Source: an uncultured Planctomycetaceae bacterium
GTDB lineage: Bacteria > Planctomycetota > Planctomycetia > Planctomycetales > Planctomycetaceae
Direction: 5' to 3'
DNA: 64,000 bases
Assembly: GCA_943787265.1 (NCBI GenBank)
Contig: CALSLT010000004.1
Location: forward strand, 496,001-560,000
The position numbers and the translations under genes were made by a program. A model generated the notes under the pieces. It ran no database searches. It was not told the origin of the DNA and saw only the letters and a program-made list of their open reading frames with translations. Shown in pieces: positions 47,806-56,840 of this stretch (positions are counted from its first letter, which is position 1; each line of letters opens with the position of its first letter).

Positions 47806-50727
47806 ATGCTTTGGGAAGTGGAAATTCGTCCGGCAGCCGGTCAAGTGGACCGTGAAGGTGCACGCGTCCTTGCAGAATGTTCCGGGCTGGGACTGCAGTC
47901 TGTATCCGCGGTTGAGGCGGCTCGATCGTTCCTTCTGCAGGGTGAGCTGGCAGACGACGTCGTGACTCGGATTAGCAAAAAGTTGCTCGCAGATGGCGTG
48001 GCCGAGTCGTTCTCGATTCACCAGCTCGATGCCGCGGCGAATGATTCGTCAAACGGCTCGAACGGTGGCCAACTTCTGAACGTCCTTTTTAAGGACGGCG
48101 TGACAGACAATGTTGCCAACAGTGCCTTGAAAGCGATGAAAGATCAGGATGTGTCCGTCGAAGCGGTCGCGACCTGTCGCAAGTACTGGTTCAACGACGG
48201 TGCCTCTGAAGCTGAGATCGCACGCCTCTCAGCGAAGGTTCTGTCCAACGATGCGATCGAGCATGTGGTCAGTGGCCCGTTGCAGATGGATCGAATTTCG
48301 CTCGGCGGTGATTACAAGTTCAACCTGACGCACATTTCAATTCGCGAGATGGATGACGCCGAGCTGGAGCAACTCAGCAAGGACGGACAGCTTTATCTCA
48401 GCCTCGAAGAAATGCGCACGATCAAGCAGCAGTTCGTCGATCTGGATCGCGATCCGACCGACGTCGAACTGGAAACCGTCGCGCAGACATGGAGCGAGCA
48501 CTGTTCGCACAAGACGCTCGCCGGTCGGATTTCGTACGAAGATGAAAACGGTCCGCGGCAGTTCGAGAACATGCTGAAGGAAACGATTTTCGCGGCGACC
48601 GTTTCGATCCGCGAAAGCCTGGGCGACGACGACTGGTGCGTCAGCGTTTTCAAAGACAACGCCGGCATCGTGACTTTTGATGACAAGCAGAGCGTCTGCA
48701 TCAAAGTCGAAACTCACAATCATCCATCGGCTCTCGAACCTTACGGTGGAGCGAACACTGGCCTTGGCGGCGTGATTCGCGACCCGCTGGGAACAGGTCT
48801 CGGCGGCCGTCCGGTTTGCAATACCGACGTCTTCTGTTTCGGCCCGCCGGATTACCCGCACGACGATTTACCTCGCGGAGTTCTGCATCCGAAAGCGGTT
48901 GCACACGGAGTGGTCGCTGGCGTGCGTGACTACGGAAACCGGATGGGTATCCCGACGGTCAACGGAGCGGTTTATTTCGACGAACGATATCTCGGCAACC
49001 CGCTCGTCTACTGTGGCAACATCGCGATGATTCCAGTCGGTAAGAGCGAAGGCGAAGCTTCGCCCGGTGACCTGATCGTCGCCGTCGGTGGCCGGACCGG
49101 CCGCGACGGAATTCACGGAGCGACGTTCTCGTCTGGTGAGTTGGATGAAGACAGCGAAATGCGATCGGCGGGCGCCGTGCAAATCGGAAATGCCATCACC
49201 GAGAAGATGGTGATGGACGTCATCCTGGAAGCTCGCGATCGAGAACTTTATTCCGCGATTACAGATTGCGGAGCCGGCGGGTTCAGCAGCGCTGTCGGAG
49301 AAATGGGCGAAGAAACCGGAGCCGAAGTCTGGCTCGACAAATGCCCGCTCAAATATACCGGATTGAGTTACACGGAAATCTGGATCAGCGAAGCTCAGGA
49401 ACGGATGGTCCTGGCCGTTCCGGAAGCAAACGTCGACGAGTTCGTAAAACTCTGCTCGTCAGAAGACGTCGAAGCCGCAGTCATCGGCCGGTTCACAGAT
49501 ACTGAGCGGCTGGTTCTGAAGTATGGAGAAAACGAAGTCGCTGACCTGACCATGGAGTTTCTCCACGACGGTCGACCGCCGGTCATTCGAAAAGCGAGCT
49601 ACAAACCCGAAGAAGAAACGTCGCTGGCGGCTCCGGAGAAAGATCGCTTCGACGACGATCTGAAATCGATTCTCGGCTCGCTGAATGTCTGCAGCAAAGA
49701 GTGGATCATTCGTCAGTACGACCACGAAGTTCAGGCCGGCAGCGTTGTGAAACCGCTGGTCGGTGTGCATCGAGACGGTCCGTCAGACGCCGCCGTCGTG
49801 CGACCGGATCTGGAATCGGACCGCGGGCTGGTCATCAGCTGCGGAATGAATCCGCGACTCGGAGACGAAGACCCGTACTGGATGGCCGCATCCGCGATCG
49901 ACGAAGCCGTCCGCAACTGCGTGGCCGTCGGAGCCGACCCGGCGAAGATCGCGATCCTCGACAACTTCTGCTGGGGAAATTGCGAGCGTGAAGAAACTCT
50001 CGGAACGCTCGTTCGAGCCGCCATCGCCTGTCAGGACGTTGCGATGGCCTTCGGAACGCCGTTCGTATCCGGCAAGGACAGCCTCAACAATGAATTCTCT
50101 TACGAAGACGAGAACGGCGAAAAACAAACCGTCGTGATTCCGTCGTCACTGCTGATTACAGCCCTCGGGCAAATGGATGACGTCGAGCAGGCCGTCACGA
50201 TGGATCTGAAAGCGGCTGGTAACAAACTCTTTCTTGTCGGGACAACGTTCGAAGAATTGGGTGGCAGCCACTTCGCTCTCGTCAACGGTCTCGAGGGCGG
50301 AGCTGTCCCGGTCGTCGACTTGGATCAGGCCCCGAAAATCTTCGCCGCAATGCACAAGACGATCTCCGACAGCCTGATCGAAAGCTGCCACGATCTCAGC
50401 GAAGGCGGCCTCGCCGCTTCAGTCGCCGAGATGGCTTTCGCCGGCGGTCTGGGAGTCTCTCTGAACCTGGCAGCACTCGCGGAAGCATCAGACATCGACA
50501 GCGATCCCGTGTTGCTGTTTTCAGAAAGCAACACACGATTCCTCGTCGAAGTTTCCGAACAAAACGCCGCATCCTTTGCGGAAGCACTGAGTGATCTGCC
50601 ATGCGTCGAAGTCGGTAAAGTCAACGACGGCGACCAGTGCTCAGTCGTCGGAACCAGCGGCCAGACCGTGATCGAATCTTCCATCGAAGAACTTCGCCAA
50701 GTGTGGAAGCAGCCACTTGCCTGGTGA
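47806..50727 (+). CDS. purL: Phosphoribosylformylglycinamidine synthase, PurS-PurS-PurL fusion
   Basis: This 973-residue protein makes FGAM from FGAR in purine synthesis, with ammonia supplied by a separate PurQ glutaminase. The ATG at 47806 is chosen over a TTG 4 codons earlier. Two PurS-like domains open the chain (about 1-75 and 85-160; the second has [22 protein letters not shown]). The small-type PurL body then follows: [47 protein letters not shown], and the second ATP-grasp-like half with [12 protein letters not shown]. No glutaminase domain is present. In most bacteria PurS is a separate small dimeric protein, so the double fusion replaces it. Confidence 0.92.
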   Translation: MLWEVEIRPAAGQVDREGARVLAECSGLGLQSVSAVEAARSFLLQGELADDVVTRISKKLLADGVAESFSIHQLDAAANDSSNGSNGGQLLNVLFKDGVTDNVANSALKAMKDQDVSVEAVATCRKYWFNDGASEAEIARLSAKVLSNDAIEHVVSGPLQMDRISLGGDYKFNLTHISIREMDDAELEQLSKDGQLYLSLEEMRTIKQQFVDLDRDPTDVELETVAQTWSEHCSHKTLAGRISYEDENGPRQFENMLKETIFAATVSIRESLGDDDWCVSVFKDNAGIVTFDDKQSVCIKVETHNHPSALEPYGGANTGLGGVIRDPLGTGLGGRPVCNTDVFCFGPPDYPHDDLPRGVLHPKAVAHGVVAGVRDYGNRMGIPTVNGAVYFDERYLGNPLVYCGNIAMIPVGKSEGEASPGDLIVAVGGRTGRDGIHGATFSSGELDEDSEMRSAGAVQIGNAITEKMVMDVILEARDRELYSAITDCGAGGFSSAVGEMGEETGAEVWLDKCPLKYTGLSYTEIWISEAQERMVLAVPEANVDEFVKLCSSEDVEAAVIGRFTDTERLVLKYGENEVADLTMEFLHDGRPPVIRKASYKPEEETSLAAPEKDRFDDDLKSILGSLNVCSKEWIIRQYDHEVQAGSVVKPLVGVHRDGPSDAAVVRPDLESDRGLVISCGMNPRLGDEDPYWMAASAIDEAVRNCVAVGADPAKIAILDNFCWGNCEREETLGTLVRAAIACQDVAMAFGTPFVSGKDSLNNEFSYEDENGEKQTVVIPSSLLITALGQMDDVEQAVTMDLKAAGNKLFLVGTTFEELGGSHFALVNGLEGGAVPVVDLDQAPKIFAAMHKTISDSLIESCHDLSEGGLAASVAEMAFAGGLGVSLNLAALAEASDIDSDPVLLFSESNTRFLVEVSEQNAASFAEALSDLPCVEVGKVNDGDQCSVVGTSGQTVIESSIEELRQVWKQPLAW

Positions 50728-50753
50728 GCCGAAGGCGCTAGCCTCGGGCATGT

Positions 50754-51428
50754 TCAACCCGCGTGTTCGTACTGGCGGACCGCCGGAATGACGCATTCAA
50801 GGATGCGTTTCTTAACTTCCATCTGCGTGCCAAGTGGGTTGATCGTGTGCACGATTTCCGTTGAGTAGTAGTCGAGGACTGGCCGAGTCATCTCGCGGTA
50901 GATCTCGAAACGCCGTCGAATGATTCCCTCGTCGGCATCGTCAGCCCGGCCTTCGGTAAGTGCTCGGCCCTTCAGTCGCTCAACAATCGGTTCGTCAGAC
51001 TCAGCTTCCAGATGCACGACCGAAAGCACGTCGACGTAATCTTCCAGCAACTCGCATTGCCGCAGTCGCCTGGGGATCCCGTCAAGAACCAGTACGTCCG
51101 TGACTGGATTGCAGTTTCCGGCCGAGATTTGTGAATCGAGCCATCGCATCCAGACCTGAACGGCAACGTCGTCGGGGACCAGTTCGCCTCGATCGATCAG
51201 GCCGAAGACGAGTCTTCCGTCGTCACTTTCCGGATCCAGATTTCGAAAAATCGAGCCGGTCGAAACGTGAAACATCCCGGTCATCGTGCCAAGCAGGGAG
51301 CCCTGAGTTCCCTTCCCAACGCCGGGCATTCCGAACATCAGGATGGCGGGCAGCCGCGCGGGAGCGCCTTCCGGAAGCGACAGGACGACTTCGTTTTCGC
51401 GGGCGGGATCCTGATCAAGCTGATTCAT
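50754..51428 (-). CDS. Adenylate-kinase-like nucleoside monophosphate kinase
   Basis: This product of about 224 residues starts at the ATG at 51428, which has GGAG eight bases upstream; an ATG at 51449 adds 7 residues. The P-loop is GMPGVGKGTQ, and the NMP-binding parts (HVSTGSIFR) and DGIPRRL are adenylate-kinase-like. A lid with RRRFEIYREMTRPV follows. It differs enough from standard Adk (for example VSTGSIFR for HISTGDMLR) that it may be a second, specialised enzyme. It is convergent with purL. Confidence 0.8.
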   Translation of the reverse strand: MNQLDQDPARENEVVLSLPEGAPARLPAILMFGMPGVGKGTQGSLLGTMTGMFHVSTGSIFRNLDPESDDGRLVFGLIDRGELVPDDVAVQVWMRWLDSQISAGNCNPVTDVLVLDGIPRRLRQCELLEDYVDVLSVVHLEAESDEPIVERLKGRALTEGRADDADEGIIRRRFEIYREMTRPVLDYYSTEIVHTINPLGTQMEVKKRILECVIPAVRQYEHAG

Positions 51429-51686
51429 CTGCTGCGCTCCAGGCTGCATCTACACGAGTCCATTCGAAACCGCGTTTTAACAGGCCACTGCCGAATCGGC
51501 AATTTCGTGACGCGGCATTTCTCAACTCACCGCGAGGCGAACATCGGAACGTAGAATCTGTCCTACTGGCGAGCACGCCGGGCCACGTCTAGAATCCTTG
51601 AATTCACCGGGCAGAATGACGGATCATCGCTACCGCGGCGTCTTTCGAATGAACACCCTTTCATCTTCCAGACAGAACGATCAGAG

Positions 51687-52913
51687 ATGAGTACTGAAGC
51701 GGCTCCACAAAAGGCGACCAGTCAGGTTCCCGATGTCTCCGGCAGGTTTGGCGAGTTCGGCCGGCGATTCGTCCCCGAAACCCTCATGCACGCTCTTGAA
51801 GAACTGACCAAAGAATACGAAAAGGCTCAACAGGATCCGGAATTCCTTGCCGATCTCGACAAGCTGCTGTCGACATTTGTCGGGCGTCCAAACCCGCTCT
51901 ATTTTGCCGAGCGGCTGACCGAACACTGTGGCGGCGCCCGAATTTATCTCAAGCGAGAAGATCTCAACCACACCGGCGCTCACAAAATCAACAACACAAT
52001 GGGCCAGGTTCTGCTGACTCAGCGGATGGGTAAAAAGCGAGTCATCGCTGAAACCGGAGCTGGTCAGCACGGAGTCGCAACGGCCGTCGCCTGTGCAAGA
52101 TTCGGGCTCGAATGCGTCGTCTACATGGGCGAAGAAGACATCCGCCGACAGAAGCTCAACGTTTTCAATATGAAAATGATGGGAGCCGAAGTTCGGGGAG
52201 TCAGTAGCGGTTCTCGAACGCTTCGAGACGCTATCAACGAGGCCATGCGAGACTGGATGTCGACGGTCGAGCACACTCATTACATCATCGGCTCAGTCGT
52301 TGGTCCGCACCCGTTCCCGATGATGGTCCGAGACTTTCAGGCCATCATCGGCCGCGAAGCTCGCAAGCAATGCCTTGAGACAGAGACCCGGCTTCCCGAC
52401 GAAGTCATCGCCTGCGTCGGCGGCGGATCAAACTCGGCCGGAATGTTTTATCCGTTCGTCGATGATGAGACAGTCGCTCTGACCGGAGTCGAAGCCGGCG
52501 GTCGCGGCCCCGACCCCGGCGCCCATGCCAGCACGCTGACCTACGGTAACAAAGGCGTCCTGCACGGAAGTTACAGCTACGTTCTGCAGGACGAAGACGG
52601 CCAGACTCAGGATGTGCATTCGATTTCCGCCGGACTCGATTACCCAGGCGTCGGCCCGGAACACAGCTACTGGAGAGACACCGGCCGAGTGAACTACGTC
52701 AGCGTGACGGACGACGAAGCTCTGGAAGCATTGCAGACAATGGCCAAACTCGAAGGCATCCTGCCCGCCATCGAAAGTTCACATGCCATCGCTCATACGT
52801 TGAAGGCGGCAAAGCAACGATCGAAGGATGAAATCATCGTCGTCTGCCTTTCTGGCCGAGGCGACAAAGACGTCTACGAAGTCGCCCGCCTGCTCGGTCA
52901 AGACCTCGACTGA
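51687..52913 (+). CDS. trpB: Tryptophan synthase beta chain
   Basis: This 408-residue PLP enzyme joins indole and serine. Lys100 in HKINNTMGQ forms the Schiff base. [13 protein letters not shown] holds the PLP phosphate, and ETGAGQHG and SGRGDKD are conserved. The length fits TrpB1. The ATG follows a weak AGAG. TrpA is normally adjacent; here it is 560 bases downstream, behind a toxin-antitoxin pair. Confidence 0.97.
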   Translation: MSTEAAPQKATSQVPDVSGRFGEFGRRFVPETLMHALEELTKEYEKAQQDPEFLADLDKLLSTFVGRPNPLYFAERLTEHCGGARIYLKREDLNHTGAHKINNTMGQVLLTQRMGKKRVIAETGAGQHGVATAVACARFGLECVVYMGEEDIRRQKLNVFNMKMMGAEVRGVSSGSRTLRDAINEAMRDWMSTVEHTHYIIGSVVGPHPFPMMVRDFQAIIGREARKQCLETETRLPDEVIACVGGGSNSAGMFYPFVDDETVALTGVEAGGRGPDPGAHASTLTYGNKGVLHGSYSYVLQDEDGQTQDVHSISAGLDYPGVGPEHSYWRDTGRVNYVSVTDDEALEALQTMAKLEGILPAIESSHAIAHTLKAAKQRSKDEIIVVCLSGRGDKDVYEVARLLGQDLD

Positions 52914-52980
52914 GCCGCTAGTGGATTATTTGATTAATTTGAGTCGTGCCTGATCCGTTCCAGTAAGTCGGAGATGATCG

Positions 52981-53166
52981 ATGTCGTCAGTAAAAGATTC
53001 TCTCCGCAACATCGTGGATCAGCTTCCCGACGAATGCACGTGGGACGAAGTCATGGACCGAATTTACGTGAGACAGAAGATTGAGTCGGGACTTGCTGAC
53101 GAATCGGCAGGCAGAACCGTGTCGCATGATGAGGTGTTTAGAAAGTATCAGAGCGACGCGTCATGA
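52981..53166 (+). CDS. Type II antitoxin
   Basis: This 61-residue product begins at an ATG with GGAG about 10 bases upstream. The N-terminal part is mostly helical (PDECTWDEVMDRIYVR), the C-terminal part charged (SHDEVFRKY). Such short antitoxins precede RelE/ParE-type toxins, and its stop overlaps the toxin start by 4 bases (ATGA). Confidence 0.8.
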   Translation: MSSVKDSLRNIVDQLPDECTWDEVMDRIYVRQKIESGLADESAGRTVSHDEVFRKYQSDAS

Positions 53167-53462
53167 CTAAACCAGTCTGGACCCGCCATGCTCAGTCTGA
53201 TGTCGATGCCATATTCAACTACATTGCCAATGACTCCCGCATTTATGCACTAAGGATTATTGAATCGATTGAGTCTGCAGCCAGCGCTGCCGCACGGATG
53301 CCCGAGTCCGGTGGCATTGTGTCCGAATTCGACGACTCATCAATTCGTGAAGTTCTGACTGGACGCTACCGAATAATTTACCGGCTAAGATCGTCGGACA
53401 TCCTCGTACTCACCGTCCTGCACGGTGCCCGAAACCTGACGACCTTACCTGATCAAGACTAA
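53163..53462 (+). CDS. RelE/ParE family toxin
   Basis: This 99-residue protein has the ParE/RelE pattern: WTRHAQSDVDAIFNYIA, helical middle (AASAAARMPESGGIV) and beta strands REVLTGRYRIIYRLR then LVLTVLHGARNL. ParE members act on gyrase and RelE members on ribosome-bound mRNA; which one this is cannot be told. The pair sits between trpB and trpA. Confidence 0.85.
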   Translation: MTKPVWTRHAQSDVDAIFNYIANDSRIYALRIIESIESAASAAARMPESGGIVSEFDDSSIREVLTGRYRIIYRLRSSDILVLTVLHGARNLTTLPDQD

Positions 53463-53490
53463 ATCGTTTTCGAAATTGAAGCAGCAAACC

Positions 53491-54312
53491 GTGACTGAGC
53501 AGACTCGAATTGCGTCCACTTTCGGCGCCCTCAAAGAAGCTGGCCATCTGGCATTCATGCCGTTTATCACAGCCGGCGATCCGGATATTGATGCCACGCT
53601 GTCGGTGATCCGTGAACTCGGAACCCAGGGCGTTGACCTGATCGAAGTCGGTTTCCCCTACAGCGATCCGATCGCTGACGGACCGGTGATTCAAGCGTCG
53701 TACACACGAGCTCTCGACAAAGGGCTACACGTCAACGACATCTTTGACGGTGTGGAATCATTGCCGACCGACGAACTTCCTCCCTTAGTTGCGATGGCTT
53801 CATACGCCCTGCTCTTCCGCCGTGGCGTAGAAGAGTTTGTGAAACGGGCCGTCGAGTCCGGTTTCGCAGGATTCATCATTCCAGACCTGCCGGCCGACGA
53901 GGCTGAAGATGTTGGAAAAATTGTCCGAGCCAACGGCGCGGACCTGATTCAGCTCGTCTCACCGATGACTCCGAAACAACGGGCGACAGAGATCCTGAAA
54001 GCCGCCAGCGGATTTGTGTACTGCATCTCGGTGGCCGGCACGACGGGAGTTCGAGATGACTTGCCGCCGGAATTGACCGACCAGCTCAACTGGCTGCGAA
54101 CTCAGACTGATGTTCCATTGGCAGTCGGATTCGGAATCAAAGGCCCCGAACAGGTCGACATTCTGCGGGACGCGGCTGACGGAGTGATCGTCGGCTCAGC
54201 CATTGTCCGTATGATGGAAGACCTCGGAAGCTCGGCCGAAGGCAACGCAGCGGCTCTGTCGAAAATTGGTGTGTTTGCAGAATCAATGGTCCAGGCAACT
54301 CGAAAGAAGTAA
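53491..54312 (+). CDS. trpA: Tryptophan synthase alpha chain
   Basis: This product of about 273 residues starts at the GTG at 53491, giving the usual short lead before TRIASTFGALK; an in-frame TTG at 53476 is possible. It cleaves indole-3-glycerol phosphate. Catalytic Glu52 (LIEVGFPYSDP) and Asp63 (IADGP) are present, as are IPDLPADEAE, TTGVR and GFGIKGPEQV. It lies 28 bases after the toxin gene and 4 bases before the DinB gene. Confidence 0.95.
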   Translation: MTEQTRIASTFGALKEAGHLAFMPFITAGDPDIDATLSVIRELGTQGVDLIEVGFPYSDPIADGPVIQASYTRALDKGLHVNDIFDGVESLPTDELPPLVAMASYALLFRRGVEEFVKRAVESGFAGFIIPDLPADEAEDVGKIVRANGADLIQLVSPMTPKQRATEILKAASGFVYCISVAGTTGVRDDLPPELTDQLNWLRTQTDVPLAVGFGIKGPEQVDILRDAADGVIVGSAIVRMMEDLGSSAEGNAAALSKIGVFAESMVQATRKK

Positions 54313-54316
54313 CGCC

Positions 54317-54808
54317 ATGAACGCACGGGAAGCAATCAAACTCTCGATCGATAGCGCGATGTTCATCTCGCTGGAGTACCTGGCGGACCTTTCCGATGAG
54401 GACATGCTTCAACGACCTCATCCGGAATGCAACCACATCAAGTGGCAGATGGGACACCTGATCTCGTCTGAGAATCAGATGATCAATGGAGTTTGCCCTG
54501 GATCGATGCCGGACCTTCCGGATGGCTTCACGGAGCGATACTCCAAAGAGACAGCAAAGTCCGATGACGCTGCCGCATTCAATTCAAAAGATGAACTGCG
54601 ACAACTGCTCGAAGATCAACGAGCAGCAACCCTGCAGGCGCTGGCCAGCCAGTCTGATGATGATCTCGACAAACCGGCCCCTGAAGAAATGCAGGGCTAC
54701 GCCCCGACCGTGGCCGACGTCTTCAGCCTCCAGGGCGGCCACTGGATGATGCACGCCGGCCAGTGGGCCGTCATTCGCCGGCAGATTGGTCGTCCACCAT
54801 TATTTTGA
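54317..54808 (+). CDS. DinB family metal-dependent protein
   Basis: This 163-residue product starts at the ATG at 54317. It has the DinB four-helix arrangement with His ligands in NHIKWQMGHL and HWMMHAGQWAVI. DinB relatives bind a divalent metal and include thiol-dependent S-transferases. The exact reaction is unknown. It is transcribed just behind trpA and may be read from the same mRNA. Confidence 0.82.
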   Translation: MNAREAIKLSIDSAMFISLEYLADLSDEDMLQRPHPECNHIKWQMGHLISSENQMINGVCPGSMPDLPDGFTERYSKETAKSDDAAAFNSKDELRQLLEDQRAATLQALASQSDDDLDKPAPEEMQGYAPTVADVFSLQGGHWMMHAGQWAVIRRQIGRPPLF

Positions 54809-54840
54809 TCTCCAGCGATTGATGATTCGCGATCCAACGA

Positions 54841-55746
54841 TCAATAGTGCCGCCATGTAGCGCCGGTGGTTTGTCGAAACCATTCGTCGTTGATCACCGT
54901 GAGTTCGTTGTCGTCCTCTGAACGCCAACGAATGATGGCCATGCAGCCGGATTCTAACGGGCCGTTGTAAGTGGCGTCTCGCGTTTTGCTGAAGTTTGTG
55001 TCGTTCAGCCAGACGCACTGTGTGCGGCCAATTGTCGATTGTGGAATCGGCCGCGAGTGGTGGCCGTAGAGCTGAAATACTGGCTGCATTTCCTGCACTG
55101 TCTCGCGCAGCAGGTTGGAGCCGAAGCGGTCTGACTCACCGCCGATGCCTCGTGGGGCACAATGAGTCAACAGGATGTCGCACGATTTTCGTCGCAGCCG
55201 CTGGACCGCTCGGTAGCTGACATTTCTACCGAAAACTGAGCGGTCGTTTCGATCAACATCGTAGGCTTCGGGTGCACCGCCGATCGCACCGATCATGACA
55301 CCGGCAACGTCGGTCGTTTCGCCACTCCGCAGAAAGTAGAGCCTGTCGAAAGCGTCGACCGGTGAGAACGCCGACCCGCAAGTGACTTCCTCGAGAGCCG
55401 CAAAGTCTTCGTGATTGCCGTGGCACCAGACGACGTTGCAACGGACAGTTTCCAATGAAGACGGATCGCCATTCAGAGTGCGATCGAGTAGTTCGTCTGT
55501 GCGGACCGGTTGTGGAAGCCGGAAATAGTTCGCGAATCCGAATTCCTCAGGATCGGATCGCGCAAACCGTTTCGTGGCCTTGTCCAGCTTTGTGACATCG
55601 GGAAAGAACCCAAGGTCTCCTGCCTGAAGGATTCCATCGAGGTGCACGCCATTGTTGATTTGCCATAGTCGGCACAATTGAAACATCAGGCGCAAGTGCC
55701 CGTGCGTGTCGCCGAAAACGGCGATGTATTTGTCAGTGGTCGTCAT
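54841..55746 (-). CDS. Calcineurin-like metallophosphatase
   Basis: This 301-residue product starts at the ATG at 55746 (MTTTDKYIAVFGD); an in-frame extension to 55884 lies inside the neighbouring gene. All metallophosphoesterase motifs are visible: GDTHGH, GDLG, GNHEDF, THCAP and GHHSRP. Its start overlaps the HD gene end by 14 bases. The substrate is unknown; the pairing with an HD enzyme suggests nucleotide or RNA end processing. Confidence 0.87.
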   Translation of the reverse strand: MTTTDKYIAVFGDTHGHLRLMFQLCRLWQINNGVHLDGILQAGDLGFFPDVTKLDKATKRFARSDPEEFGFANYFRLPQPVRTDELLDRTLNGDPSSLETVRCNVVWCHGNHEDFAALEEVTCGSAFSPVDAFDRLYFLRSGETTDVAGVMIGAIGGAPEAYDVDRNDRSVFGRNVSYRAVQRLRRKSCDILLTHCAPRGIGGESDRFGSNLLRETVQEMQPVFQLYGHHSRPIPQSTIGRTQCVWLNDTNFSKTRDATYNGPLESGCMAIIRWRSEDDNELTVINDEWFRQTTGATWRHY

Positions 55747-56320
55747 CGTTTCGGCTCCCAGCCGATGTCTCGTTTTGGATGTTGGCAACAAAATCGTCGA
55801 ACCATTCAAAGCAGTTTGACTCTTTGCCTTCCGTGAAGTTGTCGCATCGGTAAAAGGCGAGGTAGAGATCGATGTTCTTGCCAATACGACCGATCAGCGT
55901 CGTGGCGCGACGTTCAGCTTTGTCCCAGCGTCCGTCGCGATTTCCACATTGCCATGAGTTATACGCGTCGTCGTGCAGCTCGATGACGTCCAGGACGGAT
56001 TCGTCATCGATGAATGATTCCGCAAAGCGACGGGCGATCATGCCGTGATGATTCTCTCCGCAGCGCGATTTGCTCTTGTCGACTCGATACTTGAACGAGT
56101 CGTGGATCAGAGTGATCAGCCGCAGGTCTCGACGAAAGGGTGAGCCATCGAAGAACTTTTCAACATTGCCGAGCACAGCCGCAATGTGAAACTTGATTTG
56201 CCCTTCGGGATGTCCGTGCCGGGGTCGGCCGAACTCGATTCCTTCGAGCCAGTCGGGATGCTCGGCGATGCGCTGTTCAACGTCGCCTTCGATCAAAAAT
56301 GGAAGTGATAATTCAGTCAT
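55733..56320 (-). CDS. HD-domain protein
   Basis: This 195-residue product has an HD-type metal pattern: His in QIKFHIAAVLGNV, HD in LIHDSFKYRVD, then ENHHGMIARRF and a later DVIELHDDAYNSW. HD proteins are phosphohydrolases of nucleotides or cyclic nucleotides. It is translationally coupled to the metallophosphatase downstream. No allosteric or sensing domain is fused. Confidence 0.8.
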   Translation of the reverse strand: MTELSLPFLIEGDVEQRIAEHPDWLEGIEFGRPRHGHPEGQIKFHIAAVLGNVEKFFDGSPFRRDLRLITLIHDSFKYRVDKSKSRCGENHHGMIARRFAESFIDDESVLDVIELHDDAYNSWQCGNRDGRWDKAERRATTLIGRIGKNIDLYLAFYRCDNFTEGKESNCFEWFDDFVANIQNETSAGSRNDDDH

Positions 56321-56370
56321 GTCTCTAACGTTGATTTCTCAGTGAAATTATTGAGTGTTGTGAAAATGGA

Positions 56371-56407
56371 AAATGCCCCCAGCGTAGTACCCTTACACGC
56401 TGGGGGC
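56371..56407 (-). terminator. Intrinsic terminator of the permuted tRNA unit
   Basis: On the minus strand a perfect 11-bp stem (GCCCCCAGCGT / ACGCTGGGGGC) with an 11-base loop is followed by ATTTTCCATTTT. It lies about 60 bases after the second permuted tRNA-like gene. Confidence 0.8.
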
Positions 56408-56466
56408 GGTTGCACTGGCACTTCAAGCGACTTGCTGACGATTCCGTTTAAGTCAGGTTGGTCAGA

Positions 56467-56646
56467 TTGAGACCCGTTGTGTTCTTCTCTTGAACTACTC
56501 CGCCTGATGCCGATCGTTTGCTGCGACATCTGCACGAAAGCATTTGCAGCAGCATTGACCGGTTGCCCGAGGCAGTCCATCTGAACCACCCCGAGCGGAG
56601 ATTTGAGTAAGAGGCGGAGGCCGGAATTGCACCAGCATCTCAACGG
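56467..56646 (-). tRNA. Circularly permuted tRNA-like gene B (anticodon CTC, Glu-type)
   Basis: On the minus strand the 3' half comes first. It has anticodon 3' stem CCGTTG (56646-56641), a 4-base variable loop (AGAT), T-arm GCTGG-TGCAATT-CCGGC (56636-56620), acceptor 3' strand CTCCGCC (56619-56613) and a T discriminator (56612). The 5' half follows after about 107 bases: acceptor GGCGGAG (56504-56498, exact complement of CTCCGCC), TA, D-arm GTTC-AAGAGAA-GAAC, A, anticodon 5' stem CAACGG (56479-56474, exact complement of CCGTTG) and loop GTCTCAA with U33 and anticodon CTC. Joined, the halves make a 73-base cloverleaf. The T-loop has G at position 55 and the D-loop lacks GG, so it is degenerate. 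Six rather than five anticodon-stem pairs are possible. CCA is not encoded. Confidence 0.7.
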
Positions 56647-56717
56647 TGGATTTGACCTGACGTTTGATTCAACAAGTGACCATGCGAAGTAAATCTGGAG
56701 CGATAATCTCAGTTTGA

Positions 56718-56816
56718 TTCGGATTCAGTCTGCCTCTTCCAGTTGGGCTACCCCGACAAGGTAACTCAGAAAATGGTAGTGTCGGGGGCAGGACTTGAAC
56801 CTGCACTGTCGACCGA
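56718..56816 (-). tRNA. Circularly permuted tRNA-like gene A (anticodon CCG, Arg-type)
   Basis: On the minus strand the 3' half comes first. It has anticodon 3' stem TCGGTC (56816-56811), variable GACAGT, T-arm GCAGG-TTCAAGT-CCTGC (56804-56788), acceptor CCCCGAC (56787-56781) and discriminator A (56780). After a 22-base spacer comes the 5' half: acceptor GTCGGGG (56757-56751, exact complement), TA, D-arm GCCC-AACTGGAAG-AGGC with GG and A20, A, anticodon 5' stem GACTGA (56730-56725, pairs with one T-G) and loop ATCCGAA with U33. Joined, it is a 77-base cloverleaf. C35, A20 and A73 fit tRNA-Arg. Sequences outside both halves also pair (56713-56705 with 56848-56840; 56701-56697 with 56855-56851). 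CCA is not encoded. Confidence 0.8.
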
Positions 56817-56840
56817 TCCTCGTTTAGTTTGAGACTAAGA

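Noticed and set aside
56317..56643. 108-codon minus-strand open frame
   Set aside because: It runs through the second tRNA-like 5' half and the terminator hairpin; no Shine-Dalgarno and no protein-like composition.
56467..56816. Permuted (two-piece) tmRNA
   Set aside because: Normal D-arms and anticodon arms are present, no tag-peptide frame is seen, and the acceptor does not start GGGG.
56467..56816. Group I intron halves around the tRNA pieces
   Set aside because: The spacers (about 20, 70 and 100 bases) are too short and the upstream side is a coding region.
56718..56840. Attachment site left by an integrated element at a tRNA 3' end
   Set aside because: An attachment site would leave only a 3' fragment with an intact tRNA at the other end; here the matching 5' half lies 22 bases away and a second gene shows the same order.
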